DNA of 64,000 bases from Pyxidicoccus caerfyrddinensis (GTDB lineage: Bacteria; Myxococcota; Myxococcia; Myxococcales; Myxococcaceae), in the NCBI RefSeq assembly GCF_010894405.1, contig NZ_JAAIYA010000006.1:372001-436000 (forward strand), in the 5' to 3' direction. The notes below the pieces were generated by a model. It was not told the origin of the DNA. It ran no database searches and saw nothing but the letters and a program-made list of their open reading frames with translations. Of this stretch, positions 53,707-62,994 are shown piece by piece; position 1 is the first letter of the stretch; each line of letters begins with the position of its first letter. The position numbers and the translations under genes are program-made.

Positions 53707-55815
53707 CTACTCGCCGCAGTGGAGCGAGAAGCCGTCCGTGAGCCACCCGTTGCGGAGGTACATCCCGTCAACGGGGCGGAACAGGGGGCAGCGCTGGGTG
53801 CGGAAGGTGCCAGCACTGGCGTTGCCTACGGCCACCGGCTTCCGCGTGTACTCGAGAATCGTGCTGCCCTCGCTGCACAGCAGGTTGTCGATGTTCCGGA
53901 CGAAGGTGTCGGTGCGTCCCTGGATTCCGAGCAGGTACCCGTCACAGCGCTTGATGACGGCGGAGGCCGGCAGGTGTGCGCTGGAGAGCGGCTCCACCAT
54001 GGCGGGGACTGGCAGCCACGCGCTGTAGTGCCAGTAGCCACCCCGCGCAATCACGACCTGGTTGTCGGGCGTGGCGCTGCCGCTCAGGGCGCTCGGGCCG
54101 CACAGGAGTCCGAAGGCGTTGATGGCCTCGCTCTCGAAGTTCTGCACGGTGCCAATGGCGCGGAAGCCGGTCGGGCAGCGCAGCACCGTGTCACCACCGC
54201 CCTGGCCTCCCATGTAGGGAGTGAAGCGCTTCAGGTCCGTCGAGCAGATGGGCTGCAGCCCCGTGACGAAGCGGCTGTCACGGCTGCGAGCCTGGAAGCC
54301 CACCAGGAACTGGCCGCTCGCGCAGTTCCGCTCCGCGGGAGAGCCCCAGGCAGGGTTCCCGCCCCCTGGCAGCTGGACGGGCGTGGGGCTCCCGGACATC
54401 ACCGAGCTGAACGGGGCACAGCGCGGCGCCAGCGAGTGGACCCAGCCATCCACCGGGTTGTCCGTCGCGCCCACGCCCATCAGCACGTATCCGCTGGGGC
54501 ACGAGGCGGTCCACGCCCCGCCACCCTCGCCACCGAACTCATCGGTCCAGTGCTCATACCGTGTGTCGCCCGCGCACTGCGCATCCGCGTTGCCGAAGCA
54601 GGAGAATGCGCGGCACTGCACGGCCAGGCGGTCAATCAGGTCTCCCGAGCGGCCGCGGAGTCCCACCGCCGCGTAACCGGGCCGGCACGCGAGCTGGGCC
54701 ACGGGCATGGAGCCGATACCCGTTCCACGAGGCCCGCCAAGGGGCGCCGGACAGAGGTTGTCCGAGGTGGGGTTTGCCTGCGCCGGGTTCGCGTCGCAGG
54801 CGCTCGGCAGGCCGTCGCCGTCCGCGTCGTCAGCGCGTGCCTGCGCCCAGAGCGAGTTCAGGCGCACGGTGAGGCGCTGGTTGGCCGTCATGGTGATTCC
54901 CGGGTCGTAGGCCATCGGCGCCAGGTCGAGCGGCTTCGAGGAGGTGGTCCCCGCCTCCATGCCGTTCTGCACCGTGCCGACGACATACCGCTGGGCCTCC
55001 AGCAGGGAGCCGTCCACCCACGAGTAGCGGAACGCACCAATGGAAGACCCTCCCGAGTCTCCGCCGTTGGCGTTGCCGAAGTTGGCGGTGGCCGTGTCCG
55101 TGCTGAGGTAGCCGTCACGAGGTGCCAGGGTGATGGTGTTGGGGCTGGCTGGCACGTAGCGCTGGGCGATGGAGTCACGGAACGCTCCGCCCGTGCTTCC
55201 CACTCCGACCAGCGTGAAGTGGGCCGCGCCCGCGTACGGGTTGATGTCGACGGGCTTCAGGCCGTGCTGGCGCAGGAACTCCGGCGTCAGCCCGGGCACG
55301 AAGAGGAGCAACTGGTCGTGCTGCGCGGGCCAGTCATCCTGCCTCCCTCCCGCGGCTTTCTGCTGGGCATCGAGCGCCGTCCACCAGGCCGGCCGGTACG
55401 ACGCACCGAGATAGGGGTTGGTGTACACGGCCCCCACGGACAGGCCGAGCCCCGCGTTGTCCCAGCGGACCTGGCCGAGGTCCGTCCCGTTGGGAGCGCA
55501 GTGGCTGGCCGTCAGCACGGCGTAGGGCGCGATGACGGTGCCCGTGCAGTTCCACCAGCGGGTGGTGGTCACGCCGTTGCTCGTGGAGACGGACGGGTAC
55601 AGGAACCGCACCACCTCCGGGAACCTGCCGGTGGTAGTGGTCGACTCACGCGCCGGGCCCACCGTGCTGCCCGGGTTGGCGATGATGCTGTCGGTGCGCT
55701 GCTCGAGCGGTTCGGTGGGCACCTCATCCGCGGGCCCGCACCCGGACGCCAGCGTGGCGCTGGCGAGCAGCACGGCCGCGCCGCGCGTGAAGGTGGATGA
55801 AAGGGACTGAGACAT
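53707..55815 (-). CDS. Trypsin-like serine protease lipoprotein with C-terminal repeat domains
   Basis: 702 residues. Lipoprotein signal with lipobox ASGC (about 23-26). The chymotrypsin-fold domain (about 45-310) has His105 in LTASHC, Asp167 in AQHDQLLL and Ser254 in GGDSGGSS, so the triad is complete. A calcium-type loop DADGDGLPSACDAN follows. The C-terminal 330 residues are four related modules with GYAAVGLRGRSGDLIDRLAV, GYVLMGVGA, FLVGFQARSRDSRFVTGLQP and YLLGIQGRTDTFVRNIDNLL, a carbohydrate- or surface-binding type repeat seen on myxobacterial proteases. ATG 55815 has GAGGAG upstream. It is probably a surface predation or nutrient protease. Confidence 0.88.
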   Translation of the reverse strand: MSQSLSSTFTRGAAVLLASATLASGCGPADEVPTEPLEQRTDSIIANPGSTVGPARESTTTTGRFPEVVRFLYPSVSTSNGVTTTRWWNCTGTVIAPYAVLTASHCAPNGTDLGQVRWDNAGLGLSVGAVYTNPYLGASYRPAWWTALDAQQKAAGGRQDDWPAQHDQLLLFVPGLTPEFLRQHGLKPVDINPYAGAAHFTLVGVGSTGGAFRDSIAQRYVPASPNTITLAPRDGYLSTDTATANFGNANGGDSGGSSIGAFRYSWVDGSLLEAQRYVVGTVQNGMEAGTTSSKPLDLAPMAYDPGITMTANQRLTVRLNSLWAQARADDADGDGLPSACDANPAQANPTSDNLCPAPLGGPRGTGIGSMPVAQLACRPGYAAVGLRGRSGDLIDRLAVQCRAFSCFGNADAQCAGDTRYEHWTDEFGGEGGGAWTASCPSGYVLMGVGATDNPVDGWVHSLAPRCAPFSSVMSGSPTPVQLPGGGNPAWGSPAERNCASGQFLVGFQARSRDSRFVTGLQPICSTDLKRFTPYMGGQGGGDTVLRCPTGFRAIGTVQNFESEAINAFGLLCGPSALSGSATPDNQVVIARGGYWHYSAWLPVPAMVEPLSSAHLPASAVIKRCDGYLLGIQGRTDTFVRNIDNLLCSEGSTILEYTRKPVAVGNASAGTFRTQRCPLFRPVDGMYLRNGWLTDGFSLHCGE

Positions 55816-56241
55816 TGACGCTCCTCGAAGGACGGTTGGGTGAGCTCGCGGGCGTGTGATGCACGGCTGGCCGCGGCCCTGGGCGCTCAGCGCATCCGGG
55901 CGCGTGGCCCTTCAGCAGCCGGCGTGCCAGGCCTGTCCCGTCTCCGGGCGGAGACCCGTCTCCGAGGGGAAGGGCCTCCCTTCGCGACCTCGAGGCACGG
56001 ACGCGGTGCTTTCTCCGGGCGTGACCGCCCGCGGGCCGCCCGGGCTGTCACACGTGATTCCCGGGCAGGTCCGCTATCGTCGCCGGCTCATGGACGAGGG
56101 GCTGGAGCACCTGGGACAGCCCTGTCGGCCTGCGCAGCGGGCTGCAGCAGCGGGTGGGGTGGAGGGTGGCTGGTATATCGCTTGCTGTTGCAGTCGAATG
56201 GCGGCCCGGGCCATGGGGCCCGCTTTCGTGGAGAGACACGC
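55816..56241. other. Divergent promoter region with a sigma-54-like element
   Basis: 425 bp between divergent starts at 55815 and 56242. No gene is evident, although a frame is open through it. The element CTGGTATATCGCTTGCT (56170-56186) fits the sigma-54 -24/-12 pattern with GG and GC separated by 10 nt. Confidence 0.45.
56170..56186 (+). promoter_or_regulatory. Sigma-54-like promoter
   Basis: CTGGTATATCGCTTGCT has the GG-N10-GC core and TTGCT end of -24/-12 promoters; the C positions of the -24 box are T. It would start transcription near 56197, 45 nt before the lipoprotein start. Myxobacteria use sigma-54 widely, so this is plausible but unproven. Confidence 0.42.
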
Positions 56242-57765
56242 ATGCGCTACAGGGCCCTGGCCTTCACCGTGGTACTGGTTGTCGCGGGCTGCAAGGAAGG
56301 CCCCGGAGAGCAGTCTCCGCCCACCGAGCAGCGCACGTCGGACGCGTTGAGCGTGGCGCCTCCCATCCCCCCTGGTTTCGACTACCCGCTGTCGGCCCAG
56401 GTGCTGGAGCAGGCGGTGGCCACGCGGAACGAGAAGTTCATCCGCCAGCACGGCTGGAATCTCTTCGCCGGCATCAACTCCCCTGCCAAGGAGGGCCTTT
56501 CCCTCTGGCGGAGCTGGCACACGTCGACGGAGGCCTACGCTCCGCCGCCCCAGGCCACCCCGCAGGACGCGAGCCCACACCGTGCACGCTCGCTGATTCA
56601 GGCGAACAAGGACAATGTCCCGGTGTTCCTGCCGGGGCCGCAGTACCCGGTGCCGAAGGACGTGTGCACGAAGTACGGCCTCTCCGGGTGCCCGGGCTCG
56701 CCCGGCTCGCTCTACCAGCTCGCCGACGGCCTCACCTTCCAGAACAACGGCGACATCATGATTGCCGGCGTCATCTACAACGAGGACGCGTTCACCTGGC
56801 TTCGCGGCAACAACGGGACGGGCAATCCGCCGTTCTACAAGGGCTCCGTCCTCACGGGCCTGATGCCGCCGAAGGGCCAGACGAAGGAGGTCTTCCCCTT
56901 TCCCATCCACTCCGTCGTGCTCAAGCACATGTACTGGCCGGTGCCCGGTGATGCGTGCGGCGCCCTGCCTGTCTGGGACAACCCCACGCCGCCCACGCCC
57001 TCGACGTACATGGGCTATGAGAACAACACGACGGCGTGGACCCGCGCAGTGGCCGTGGCGACCCCGGGCTGCCCGGTGCCTCCCGGCGGAACCACGGAGG
57101 TCTCCTTCCTCTATGGGGTGCTGGACGCGAACGGTGCTCCGCTCGCGCCCATCCAGTTCAAGGACGCGAAGGTCGTCCCGCTCACGGACTTCTTCCACCA
57201 GACCTTCTCGAAGGAGGCCCTGGACGCGCTGAGTCCGCAGGACCGCGCCATCCTCGACGCGTCCGCGTGGTGGGCCTATGGCCGCGAGTTCCAGGCCGGT
57301 GACGCCGTGGTCTCCATCGCCACGCACATCCTCACCAAGGAGATGCCCAAGTGGACCATGCAGACCTTCTGGTGGCACGACGACGCGGACTCGGGGCCGT
57401 ACGCGAGCGACCGTCCCAGCATTCCGCAGGTGCCGCCGACGTGGCGCAACTACCTGATGGTCAGTGAGTACGGTATTCCGTACCTCGGGGCGCCCTCGCA
57501 GCTTCCCGCCCACTTCAATCCGTACATCGAGCTGGTCAGCCACCCGGTGGAGACGAACTGCCGCAACTGCCACCAGCGCGCCGCCTGGCCGCGCGGGGGG
57601 CTGGGCATGAGCCCCTCCGCGCAATACCAGCTGAGCGCTGGCGACCCGGGCCTGCTCACGCTCTTGAAGCCGACCGACCCCATCTTCCAGAGCCTGCTGC
57701 TGCTGGACTTCCAGTGGGCGCTGAGCGACCGCGCCCTCGCCCCCACGGCGCCTGCCGCGCCGTAG
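56242..57765 (+). CDS. Lipoprotein with one CxxCH haem motif
   Basis: 507 residues from ATG 56242. The signal (LAFTVVLVVAGC) has lipobox VAGC. The body is one large domain of unrecognised family (QHGWNLFAGINSPAKEGLSL and WRSWH near the N-terminus). Near the end, TNCRNCHQRAAWPRGG carries a single CxxCH haem c motif, and the last third is rich in Trp and His that might serve as axial ligands. It ends in an Ala/Pro tail. It resembles the 745-residue lipoprotein at 51136 in having one haem motif near the C-terminus, and the two flank the protease. Confidence 0.75.
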   Translation: MRYRALAFTVVLVVAGCKEGPGEQSPPTEQRTSDALSVAPPIPPGFDYPLSAQVLEQAVATRNEKFIRQHGWNLFAGINSPAKEGLSLWRSWHTSTEAYAPPPQATPQDASPHRARSLIQANKDNVPVFLPGPQYPVPKDVCTKYGLSGCPGSPGSLYQLADGLTFQNNGDIMIAGVIYNEDAFTWLRGNNGTGNPPFYKGSVLTGLMPPKGQTKEVFPFPIHSVVLKHMYWPVPGDACGALPVWDNPTPPTPSTYMGYENNTTAWTRAVAVATPGCPVPPGGTTEVSFLYGVLDANGAPLAPIQFKDAKVVPLTDFFHQTFSKEALDALSPQDRAILDASAWWAYGREFQAGDAVVSIATHILTKEMPKWTMQTFWWHDDADSGPYASDRPSIPQVPPTWRNYLMVSEYGIPYLGAPSQLPAHFNPYIELVSHPVETNCRNCHQRAAWPRGGLGMSPSAQYQLSAGDPGLLTLLKPTDPIFQSLLLLDFQWALSDRALAPTAPAAP

Positions 57766-57785
57766 CAGGCGCGCTCATCTCGCCC

Positions 57786-57804
57786 CGAGCCACGCAGTGG
57801 CTCG
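57786..57804. terminator. Terminator hairpin
   Basis: CGAGCCAC / GTGGCTCG with a GCA loop, 21 nt after the lipoprotein stop and before the convergent amidase stop at 57896; two T residues follow. Confidence 0.58.
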
Positions 57805-57895
57805 TTGCCGTTCCCCGAGGCGCTGCGCGCCTTCGCGGTGCGCCACGCCGAGCACACCGTCGCGGCGGGTGGGACGCGGAAACGGGGCAACTTCA

Positions 57896-59314
57896 CTAAA
57901 GGGAGGGGCGCTCCGAGAAGAGCGCGGGAATCGAGTAGGGCGCCCACCGGTCCTTCCACGGGCGTGCCTCCTCGAGCTGGTACGCGAGGCCGAGGAGCAG
58001 CGCGTCCTCGCCGGGCGCCGCGGCGAAGTGCATGCCGATGGGGAGCCCGCCCTCCGGGAAACACAGAGGCACGGACATTGCGGGGCAGCCCGCGATGTTC
58101 TGGATGGGCGTGTACCCGACGGAGCGCGCCGTGCGTCGCAGCAACTCCTCACGCTTCAGCACCGGCGACAGGTGCCCGATGCGCCACGTCTCGGTGGCCA
58201 GCGTCGGCGTGAGCACCACATCGCACCCGCGCGCCGCCTCGCCATACGCGTGTATCGCCTTCGCGAAGGCCGCGCGCGACCAGGGCAGCGCATCGGGCCC
58301 AAACGCGAGCACGTTCTCCACCAGCTCCCAGGTGAACGGCTCCAGTTCATCGGTCTGCACGGGCACGTCCCGCGTCTTGTCCACCATCTCGACGATGCCC
58401 GCGATGGCCGCACCCGCGACGAGGAAGAACGCATCGCGAAGCGCGGGCCCGTCGAAGTCAGGAGGCGCAATCGGCTCGACGTGGTGGCCCAGCTCCGTGA
58501 GCAGCGCCACCGCTTCATCGTACGCCCGACGCACAGAGGGCTCCGGCTCCTCGCCCATCATCGTCCGCGTCCACGTGGCGATGCGCAGTTTGCGTCGAAT
58601 CGGCTCGCGCACGAAGCCGACGGGCGCGGTGGCCGAGCGGTCCTCGGTGAGCGACAGGAACAGCGCGCTGTCCCGCACCGAGCGGCTGATGCAGTGGTCG
58701 CTCGTCATCTCCAGGAAGTCCGACGTGCCGAAGGCCGCGGGCACCGTGCGGCCCCGGCTCGGCTTGAACCCGAAGAGGCCGCACGCTGACGCGGGGATGC
58801 GGATGGAGCCACCACCATCATTGGCGTGCGCGAGCGGCACGAGCCCCGCCGCGACGGCCGCCGCGCTGCCTCCGGAAGAGCCCGTGGCCGAGAAGGACAA
58901 GTCCCACGGGTTGTGCGTCACGCCCTCCAGCAGTGTCTCGGTGCTGCCGAGCAGGCCAAACTCGGACAGCGCGCTCTTCCCGACGCACACGAGCCCCGCC
59001 TCTTCGAGCCGCCGGCCATACGGCGTCTGCTGCGGCACGATGTTGTTCGCGAACAGCCGCGAGCCCATCGACCAACGCATCCCCGGCCACGGCGTCGCGT
59101 CCTTGACCAGGAACGGCACCCCGGAGAACGGCCCCGGCTTCGCCGCACCGGGCCGTTCGCGAGCAACGGTGACCACGGCACGCAGCAGCGGGTTCAGCGC
59201 GTCGATGCGCGCCAGGCACGCCTCGAACAGCTCCTCCGCGGAGACTTCTCCCCGCGCACACAGCTCCGCCTGCGCCATGCCGTCGAGGCGGGCAAGTGAC
59301 ACCAGCTCCGTCAT
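57896..59314 (-). CDS. Amidase signature family protein
   Basis: 472 residues from ATG 59314. The amidase signature reads ATGSSGGSAAAVAAGLVPLA with HANDGGGSIRIPASACGLFG, the catalytic Lys is in PFLVKDATPW, and the Ser/cis-Ser pair lies in the SSGGS stretch. The family hydrolyses amide bonds of varied small substrates, and the C-terminal half determines specificity, which cannot be read here. A 31-bp gap to the gene upstream suggests one operon. The start was chosen as the methionine before the family-typical ELVSLARLDGMAQAELCARG. Confidence 0.9.
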   Translation of the reverse strand: MTELVSLARLDGMAQAELCARGEVSAEELFEACLARIDALNPLLRAVVTVARERPGAAKPGPFSGVPFLVKDATPWPGMRWSMGSRLFANNIVPQQTPYGRRLEEAGLVCVGKSALSEFGLLGSTETLLEGVTHNPWDLSFSATGSSGGSAAAVAAGLVPLAHANDGGGSIRIPASACGLFGFKPSRGRTVPAAFGTSDFLEMTSDHCISRSVRDSALFLSLTEDRSATAPVGFVREPIRRKLRIATWTRTMMGEEPEPSVRRAYDEAVALLTELGHHVEPIAPPDFDGPALRDAFFLVAGAAIAGIVEMVDKTRDVPVQTDELEPFTWELVENVLAFGPDALPWSRAAFAKAIHAYGEAARGCDVVLTPTLATETWRIGHLSPVLKREELLRRTARSVGYTPIQNIAGCPAMSVPLCFPEGGLPIGMHFAAAPGEDALLLGLAYQLEEARPWKDRWAPYSIPALFSERPSL

Positions 59315-59345
59315 GGGCCATCCATGCCTGAAGCCGGCGCGGGCC

Positions 59346-60359
59346 TCAAGGCGCTGCCCACTCCACGCGCAGCCGGTGTCCACCCACGAGCAACGCGAGC
59401 CCCTGGCCCTCGCACAGCGCGGTCCACAGCGCCTTCGAGGACGCAGGCGAGAGGCTCCAGATGAAGCCATCTTCATGGACCCGCGCCTCCTCTTGCTCCA
59501 TCCCCGGAAGCACGAGGAGGAAGCACCCGCTGATGCGCTCGCCCCGGCCTCCCGGCGGGGTGATGGCCACCGGCCCCGTCTGTCCCGGCGCCCAGGCGAG
59601 ACACCCATCCGCGGCGTCATCAATCCCGGTCAGCAGCGCGAAGGGCTGCGTCTCCTCGGAGCGCTGGTCGAACAGTTGTCGGAACTGCGTGTGCTGTCCG
59701 GGGGCGATGCGCAGGATGATGTCCTCGTCCTGCTTCATCACGCGCGCGCTCCACACGCGGGAGTGGCTGACCCGGGGCAGTAGGCTCTGCTCCAGCATCG
59801 CCGCCACGGGCAGCTCGGGCCGCTGGACGTCCGACCAGGAGGGGCAGGGATAGTGGCTGTACGCCTTGCCGAGCGCCGTCATCATCCGCGCGGGCCCGCA
59901 GCGCTGGACCAGCTCCAGCTCGCGGTCCGTGATGAGCAGGAGCGAGAGCGCGCGGGACGGCACGGGCAGGCCGGGAATGGGCGAGGCCCGGGTGTAGAGC
60001 ACGTGCATCCCCGGGACCAGCCGGTGCTCACCGAAGATGGTGACGTCGCCCACGTCCACCGTGCGGCCTTCTTCCGCCAGTTGCCGGAAGCGGGAGAAGA
60101 GCGAGGCCAGCTTCCGGAGGAGGGCGTCTTCCGACACGGTGCTGTTCTCCCGCAGGGTGAAGACCATCTCCAACTGCCCATGCGCCGCGAGCCCCCGCGT
60201 CACATACGAGCGGCACGCGATGCGCGCGCCCTGCACCTGGAGCGTGTGGCGCGTCGCCAGCACCACGAGGCCGCCGGGCTCCACCTCGAAGCGGTCCACC
60301 CGCCCGGAGGTCCGGGGCGCTCCGAGCAGGTGCTTCCGCAGTGAGGCCCACAGCGACAT
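59346..60359 (-). CDS. Conserved hypothetical cytoplasmic protein
   Basis: 337 residues from ATG 60359. No signal peptide and no membrane segment. Alternating charged strands and helices run through the chain (TLRENSTVSEDALLRKLASL, YTRASPIPGLPVPSRALSLL, WSARVMKQDEDIILRIAPGQ) and it is well conserved in character, with a normal codon pattern. No known domain or catalytic motif was recognised. It is probably co-transcribed with the amidase 31 bp downstream, so a role in the same pathway is possible. Confidence 0.7.
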   Translation of the reverse strand: MSLWASLRKHLLGAPRTSGRVDRFEVEPGGLVVLATRHTLQVQGARIACRSYVTRGLAAHGQLEMVFTLRENSTVSEDALLRKLASLFSRFRQLAEEGRTVDVGDVTIFGEHRLVPGMHVLYTRASPIPGLPVPSRALSLLLITDRELELVQRCGPARMMTALGKAYSHYPCPSWSDVQRPELPVAAMLEQSLLPRVSHSRVWSARVMKQDEDIILRIAPGQHTQFRQLFDQRSEETQPFALLTGIDDAADGCLAWAPGQTGPVAITPPGGRGERISGCFLLVLPGMEQEEARVHEDGFIWSLSPASSKALWTALCEGQGLALLVGGHRLRVEWAAP

Positions 60360-60594
60360 GGTTGCTCCAGGCCGGTGGGCGGCGGGCCCACCCGGTGGAG
60401 CCATTCTTCCACGGAGAGGGCACGGCGCGACGGCTGCTTCACGCTGTGCCCCCACAAGTCGAAGGAAGGGGATGGCGGAGCGGGCTCGCGAGGGCCGTAC
60501 CACCAAATCAATACGGCGCGCTGCCGCGGGTGCAATGCCCCGCTCCCTTCTTCGTACCCGTACCCACGGGCGTCAAAAGGCGAATCAGGAGGAC

Positions 60595-61737
60595 ATGGTG
60601 CGCAAGGGATTGTTGCTGCCGCTGGTGGCGCTGCTTCTGGGGAGCCTTTCGGCACAGGCGCAGGAGGCGCAGGAGGCGCCGGGCCCGCATGGCCGGGCCG
60701 AGGCCATCAAGATCATCTCGGAGCTCCGCAAGATTGTCGCGCCCGGGGGGATGGAGCGCACCGAGAAGGTCCGCATCGGAGGCATCGACCAATGGGTCTC
60801 CATCCGCAGCCGAGACCTGCGCAATCCGGTGCTGCTCGTCATCCATGGCGGCCCCGGCTGGGTGGCGATGCCGACGAGCTGGTATTTCGCGCACGGCTGG
60901 GACGAGTTCTTCACCGTCATCCAGTGGGACCAGCGCGGCGCGGGGAAGACGTATGTCGCGAATGATGCGGCCACGGTCACCCCGACGCTCACGGTGGACC
61001 GGATGCATGCGGATGCCGAGGAGCTCGCCAGCTGGGCGCGAAAGACGTTCGGCAAGCAGAAGCTCTTCGTCCTCGGCCATAGCTGGGGCAGCCTCCTCGG
61101 GCTCACCCTCGCGGAGCGGCACCCCGAATGGCTTCATGCCTATATCGGCGTCGCGCAGGGCATCGACGCGGGGGAGAGCGAGCGGCGCGGCTGGGCCTGG
61201 ACGATGGAACAGGCGCGCGCGGCGAAGAACGAAGAGGCCATCCGCGACCTCGGCTCCATCGCGCCCTATGCCGTGGGCAAGACGCCAGTGCCGGTGAAGG
61301 ACATCCTGCTCCAGCGCCGCTGGCTCAACTTCTTCGGAGGCGCCGCGTATCGGCGTCCCGACGCGAGCTTCGAGGGCGCGGCGGTGAACCTGTCACCCGA
61401 ATACACCGACGAGGACGTGCGCCAGGTCTGGAAGGCGCAGGAGCTCTCGGTCGAGAAGCTCCTCTCCGCGGTCCTGACGGCGGACCTGTCGCACGTGAAG
61501 CGGCTGAAGACGCCGCTCATCCTGTTCCTCGGACGCCACGACTACAATGTCTCGTCGACGGTCGCCGCCGAATGGTTCGCGGGCGTGAAGGCGCCGTCGA
61601 AGCAGCTCGTCTGGTTCGAGCAGTCGGGGCACGAAATGATGGCGGAGGAGCCGGGCAAGGTGCTGCTCTCGCTCGTCCGCCATGCCCGCCCGATTGCCGA
61701 GCGCGCCGGCGATGTCGCTCCCGTCGGCGCCCGGTAG
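60595..61737 (+). CDS. Alpha/beta hydrolase, proline iminopeptidase-like, exported
   Basis: 380 residues. Signal peptide (LLLPLVALLLGSLSAQA), then the S33-type fold: HGGPG oxyanion loop, WDQRGAGKT, nucleophile Ser163 in GHSWGS, Asp316 in LGRHDYNV and His346 in SGHEMM, so the triad is intact. Proline iminopeptidases release N-terminal proline; the cap region here differs, so the substrate is open. AGGAGG at 60587-60592 is very close to ATG 60595, so GTG 60598 is another possible start. It is convergent with a lipoprotein gene. Confidence 0.87.
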   Translation: MVRKGLLLPLVALLLGSLSAQAQEAQEAPGPHGRAEAIKIISELRKIVAPGGMERTEKVRIGGIDQWVSIRSRDLRNPVLLVIHGGPGWVAMPTSWYFAHGWDEFFTVIQWDQRGAGKTYVANDAATVTPTLTVDRMHADAEELASWARKTFGKQKLFVLGHSWGSLLGLTLAERHPEWLHAYIGVAQGIDAGESERRGWAWTMEQARAAKNEEAIRDLGSIAPYAVGKTPVPVKDILLQRRWLNFFGGAAYRRPDASFEGAAVNLSPEYTDEDVRQVWKAQELSVEKLLSAVLTADLSHVKRLKTPLILFLGRHDYNVSSTVAAEWFAGVKAPSKQLVWFEQSGHEMMAEEPGKVLLSLVRHARPIAERAGDVAPVGAR

Positions 61738-61739
61738 TT

Positions 61740-61766
61740 CCGCGGGCGCTCGAGGAGCGCCCGCGG
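61740..61766. terminator. Bidirectional terminator hairpin
   Basis: CCGCGGGCGCTC / GAGCGCCCGCGG, a perfect 12-bp stem with a GAG loop, between the stops at 61737 and 61783. Confidence 0.75.
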
Positions 61767-61782
61767 CCCCGCGGACCGGAAC

Positions 61783-62433
61783 TCAGTCCGCGGTGAAGTA
61801 CAGGTTGTCCAGGAGCAGCTTTTCCGCCGGCTGTCCCTGTCCCGAGAAGAGGGCGAAGGGCGAGTTGACGGCATTGGGCTTCAGCCCGGCTGCCACGTAG
61901 TCCGCCAGCGGAATGGCCAGGTGGTGCCACTCGCCGTCGTTCTTGTACCCGTACTTCTTCGCGTCCAGCTGGAAGCTCTTGGCGGTGTCGTTCATCGCCA
62001 CCGTCACGTTGGCGAAGCCGGGGTCCGCCGACTTCAGGCTGACGTGCAGCGTCTTCCACGTGTCCAGGTTGCGCGCCGCGTCCCAGTGCACGCCGAAGCC
62101 CAGCCACGCTTTGCCCGCATGCACCACGAGGTCCGCCGCGCGCCCCTCCACGTGGTCCTCGGAGGGCTCAATCGTGACGGTGCTCTCGTACAGGTAGACG
62201 TGCGTGGTGGTGTTGTCGATGGCGATGTCCTCGGAGCGGCCGCCCTCGTAGAAGCCCACGCCCAGCCGGCGCTGCCCCTCCTGGAAGGGGAAGGGCCCCG
62301 GCAGTGCGCCCGCGTTCGGGTCGGTCCCCGCGTCCGGCCGGGTGGACTGCCCCTGGTTCTCGTAGTCCGAGTCCCCCGGCTCCGGCCGGCACGCGGACAT
62401 CAGCAGCAACAGCGCGAATACGGACTTCTTCAT
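61783..62433 (-). CDS. Lipoprotein with carbohydrate-binding-like domain
   Basis: 216 residues. Signal and lipobox MSAC (about 12-15), then a spacer (RPDAGTDPNAG) and one beta-sandwich-like domain of about 160 residues with TWKTLHVSLKSADPGFANVT, WHHLAIPLADYVAAGL and the ending LLLDNLYFTAD. That end motif, with strand-rich sides, is typical of CBM-type modules attached to polysaccharide-binding proteins; the exact family is not certain. ATG 62433 overlaps the upstream stop (ATGA), so it is translationally coupled. Confidence 0.75.
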   Translation of the reverse strand: MKKSVFALLLLMSACRPEPGDSDYENQGQSTRPDAGTDPNAGALPGPFPFQEGQRRLGVGFYEGGRSEDIAIDNTTTHVYLYESTVTIEPSEDHVEGRAADLVVHAGKAWLGFGVHWDAARNLDTWKTLHVSLKSADPGFANVTVAMNDTAKSFQLDAKKYGYKNDGEWHHLAIPLADYVAAGLKPNAVNSPFALFSGQGQPAEKLLLDNLYFTAD

Positions 62434-62984
62434 GGCTTCACCGCCCTGTCCTGGCCATTGGCCGTCTGCACCAGCACCCAGCCTCCCTGCACCGTCCCAC
62501 CCATCTCGACGATGCCCTTGTACGAGGGCGTCACCAGCTCGTAGGGAATCGTCCCCGTCGCGTCGTACGTCACCGCGTCGGGGAAGTTGTCGAGCACGGA
62601 CTGATACGCGCGGATGGCCTGCGCCCGAATCCTGGGCAGGTCCTCCTGGCTCGCCTCACCGTTCTGGTAGACGGAGAGCAAGTCGGTGCCCACGTAGAAC
62701 TGGGCCTCGCCGTACGGTCCGCGCGCGAGCAGCGTGGCCCACGCGTAGAACGCGGCCACGTGGTCTCCGCTGCCCTGAATCTGCCACTTCGTCTCCGCGC
62801 CGGGCGAGTTGAGGCGGAAGGGGTTGTTCGGGTCCTCCAGCACGGACTGGTCCGGGTAGATGCCCACGTCCTCGCTGTGGAGCTGGAGCGTGAGCCCGTC
62901 CAGTGACTCGCCATACACGTAGGTTGCGCGGTCGTAGCACCCGCAGATGCCCACCGCCGCGGCCAGCAGCAGCCATGTCTTCAT
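62430..62984 (-). CDS. Lipoprotein, hypothetical
   Basis: 184 residues from ATG 62984. The signal MKTWLLLAAAVGICGC has lipobox ICGC. The mature part is mixed alpha/beta (YGESLDGLTLQLHSEDVGIY, LPRIRAQAIRAYQSVLDNFP), with no family recognised. It lies 10 bp after the outer-membrane barrel gene and overlaps the next lipoprotein (ATGA), so the three are one operon. It probably works with the barrel at the cell surface. Confidence 0.72.
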   Translation of the reverse strand: MKTWLLLAAAVGICGCYDRATYVYGESLDGLTLQLHSEDVGIYPDQSVLEDPNNPFRLNSPGAETKWQIQGSGDHVAAFYAWATLLARGPYGEAQFYVGTDLLSVYQNGEASQEDLPRIRAQAIRAYQSVLDNFPDAVTYDATGTIPYELVTPSYKGIVEMGGTVQGGWVLVQTANGQDRAVKP

Positions 62985-62994
62985 ACGGCTTCCC

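Noticed and set aside
53427..53741. A 104-codon plus-strand frame upstream of the haem lipoprotein
   Set aside because: It crosses a terminator hairpin and the end of the protease gene and has no coding character.
55840..56241. Upstream extension of the haem lipoprotein at 56242
   Set aside because: The frame is open but Arg-rich, and the lipoprotein signal begins at ATG 56242. The sigma-54-like element also lies inside this stretch.
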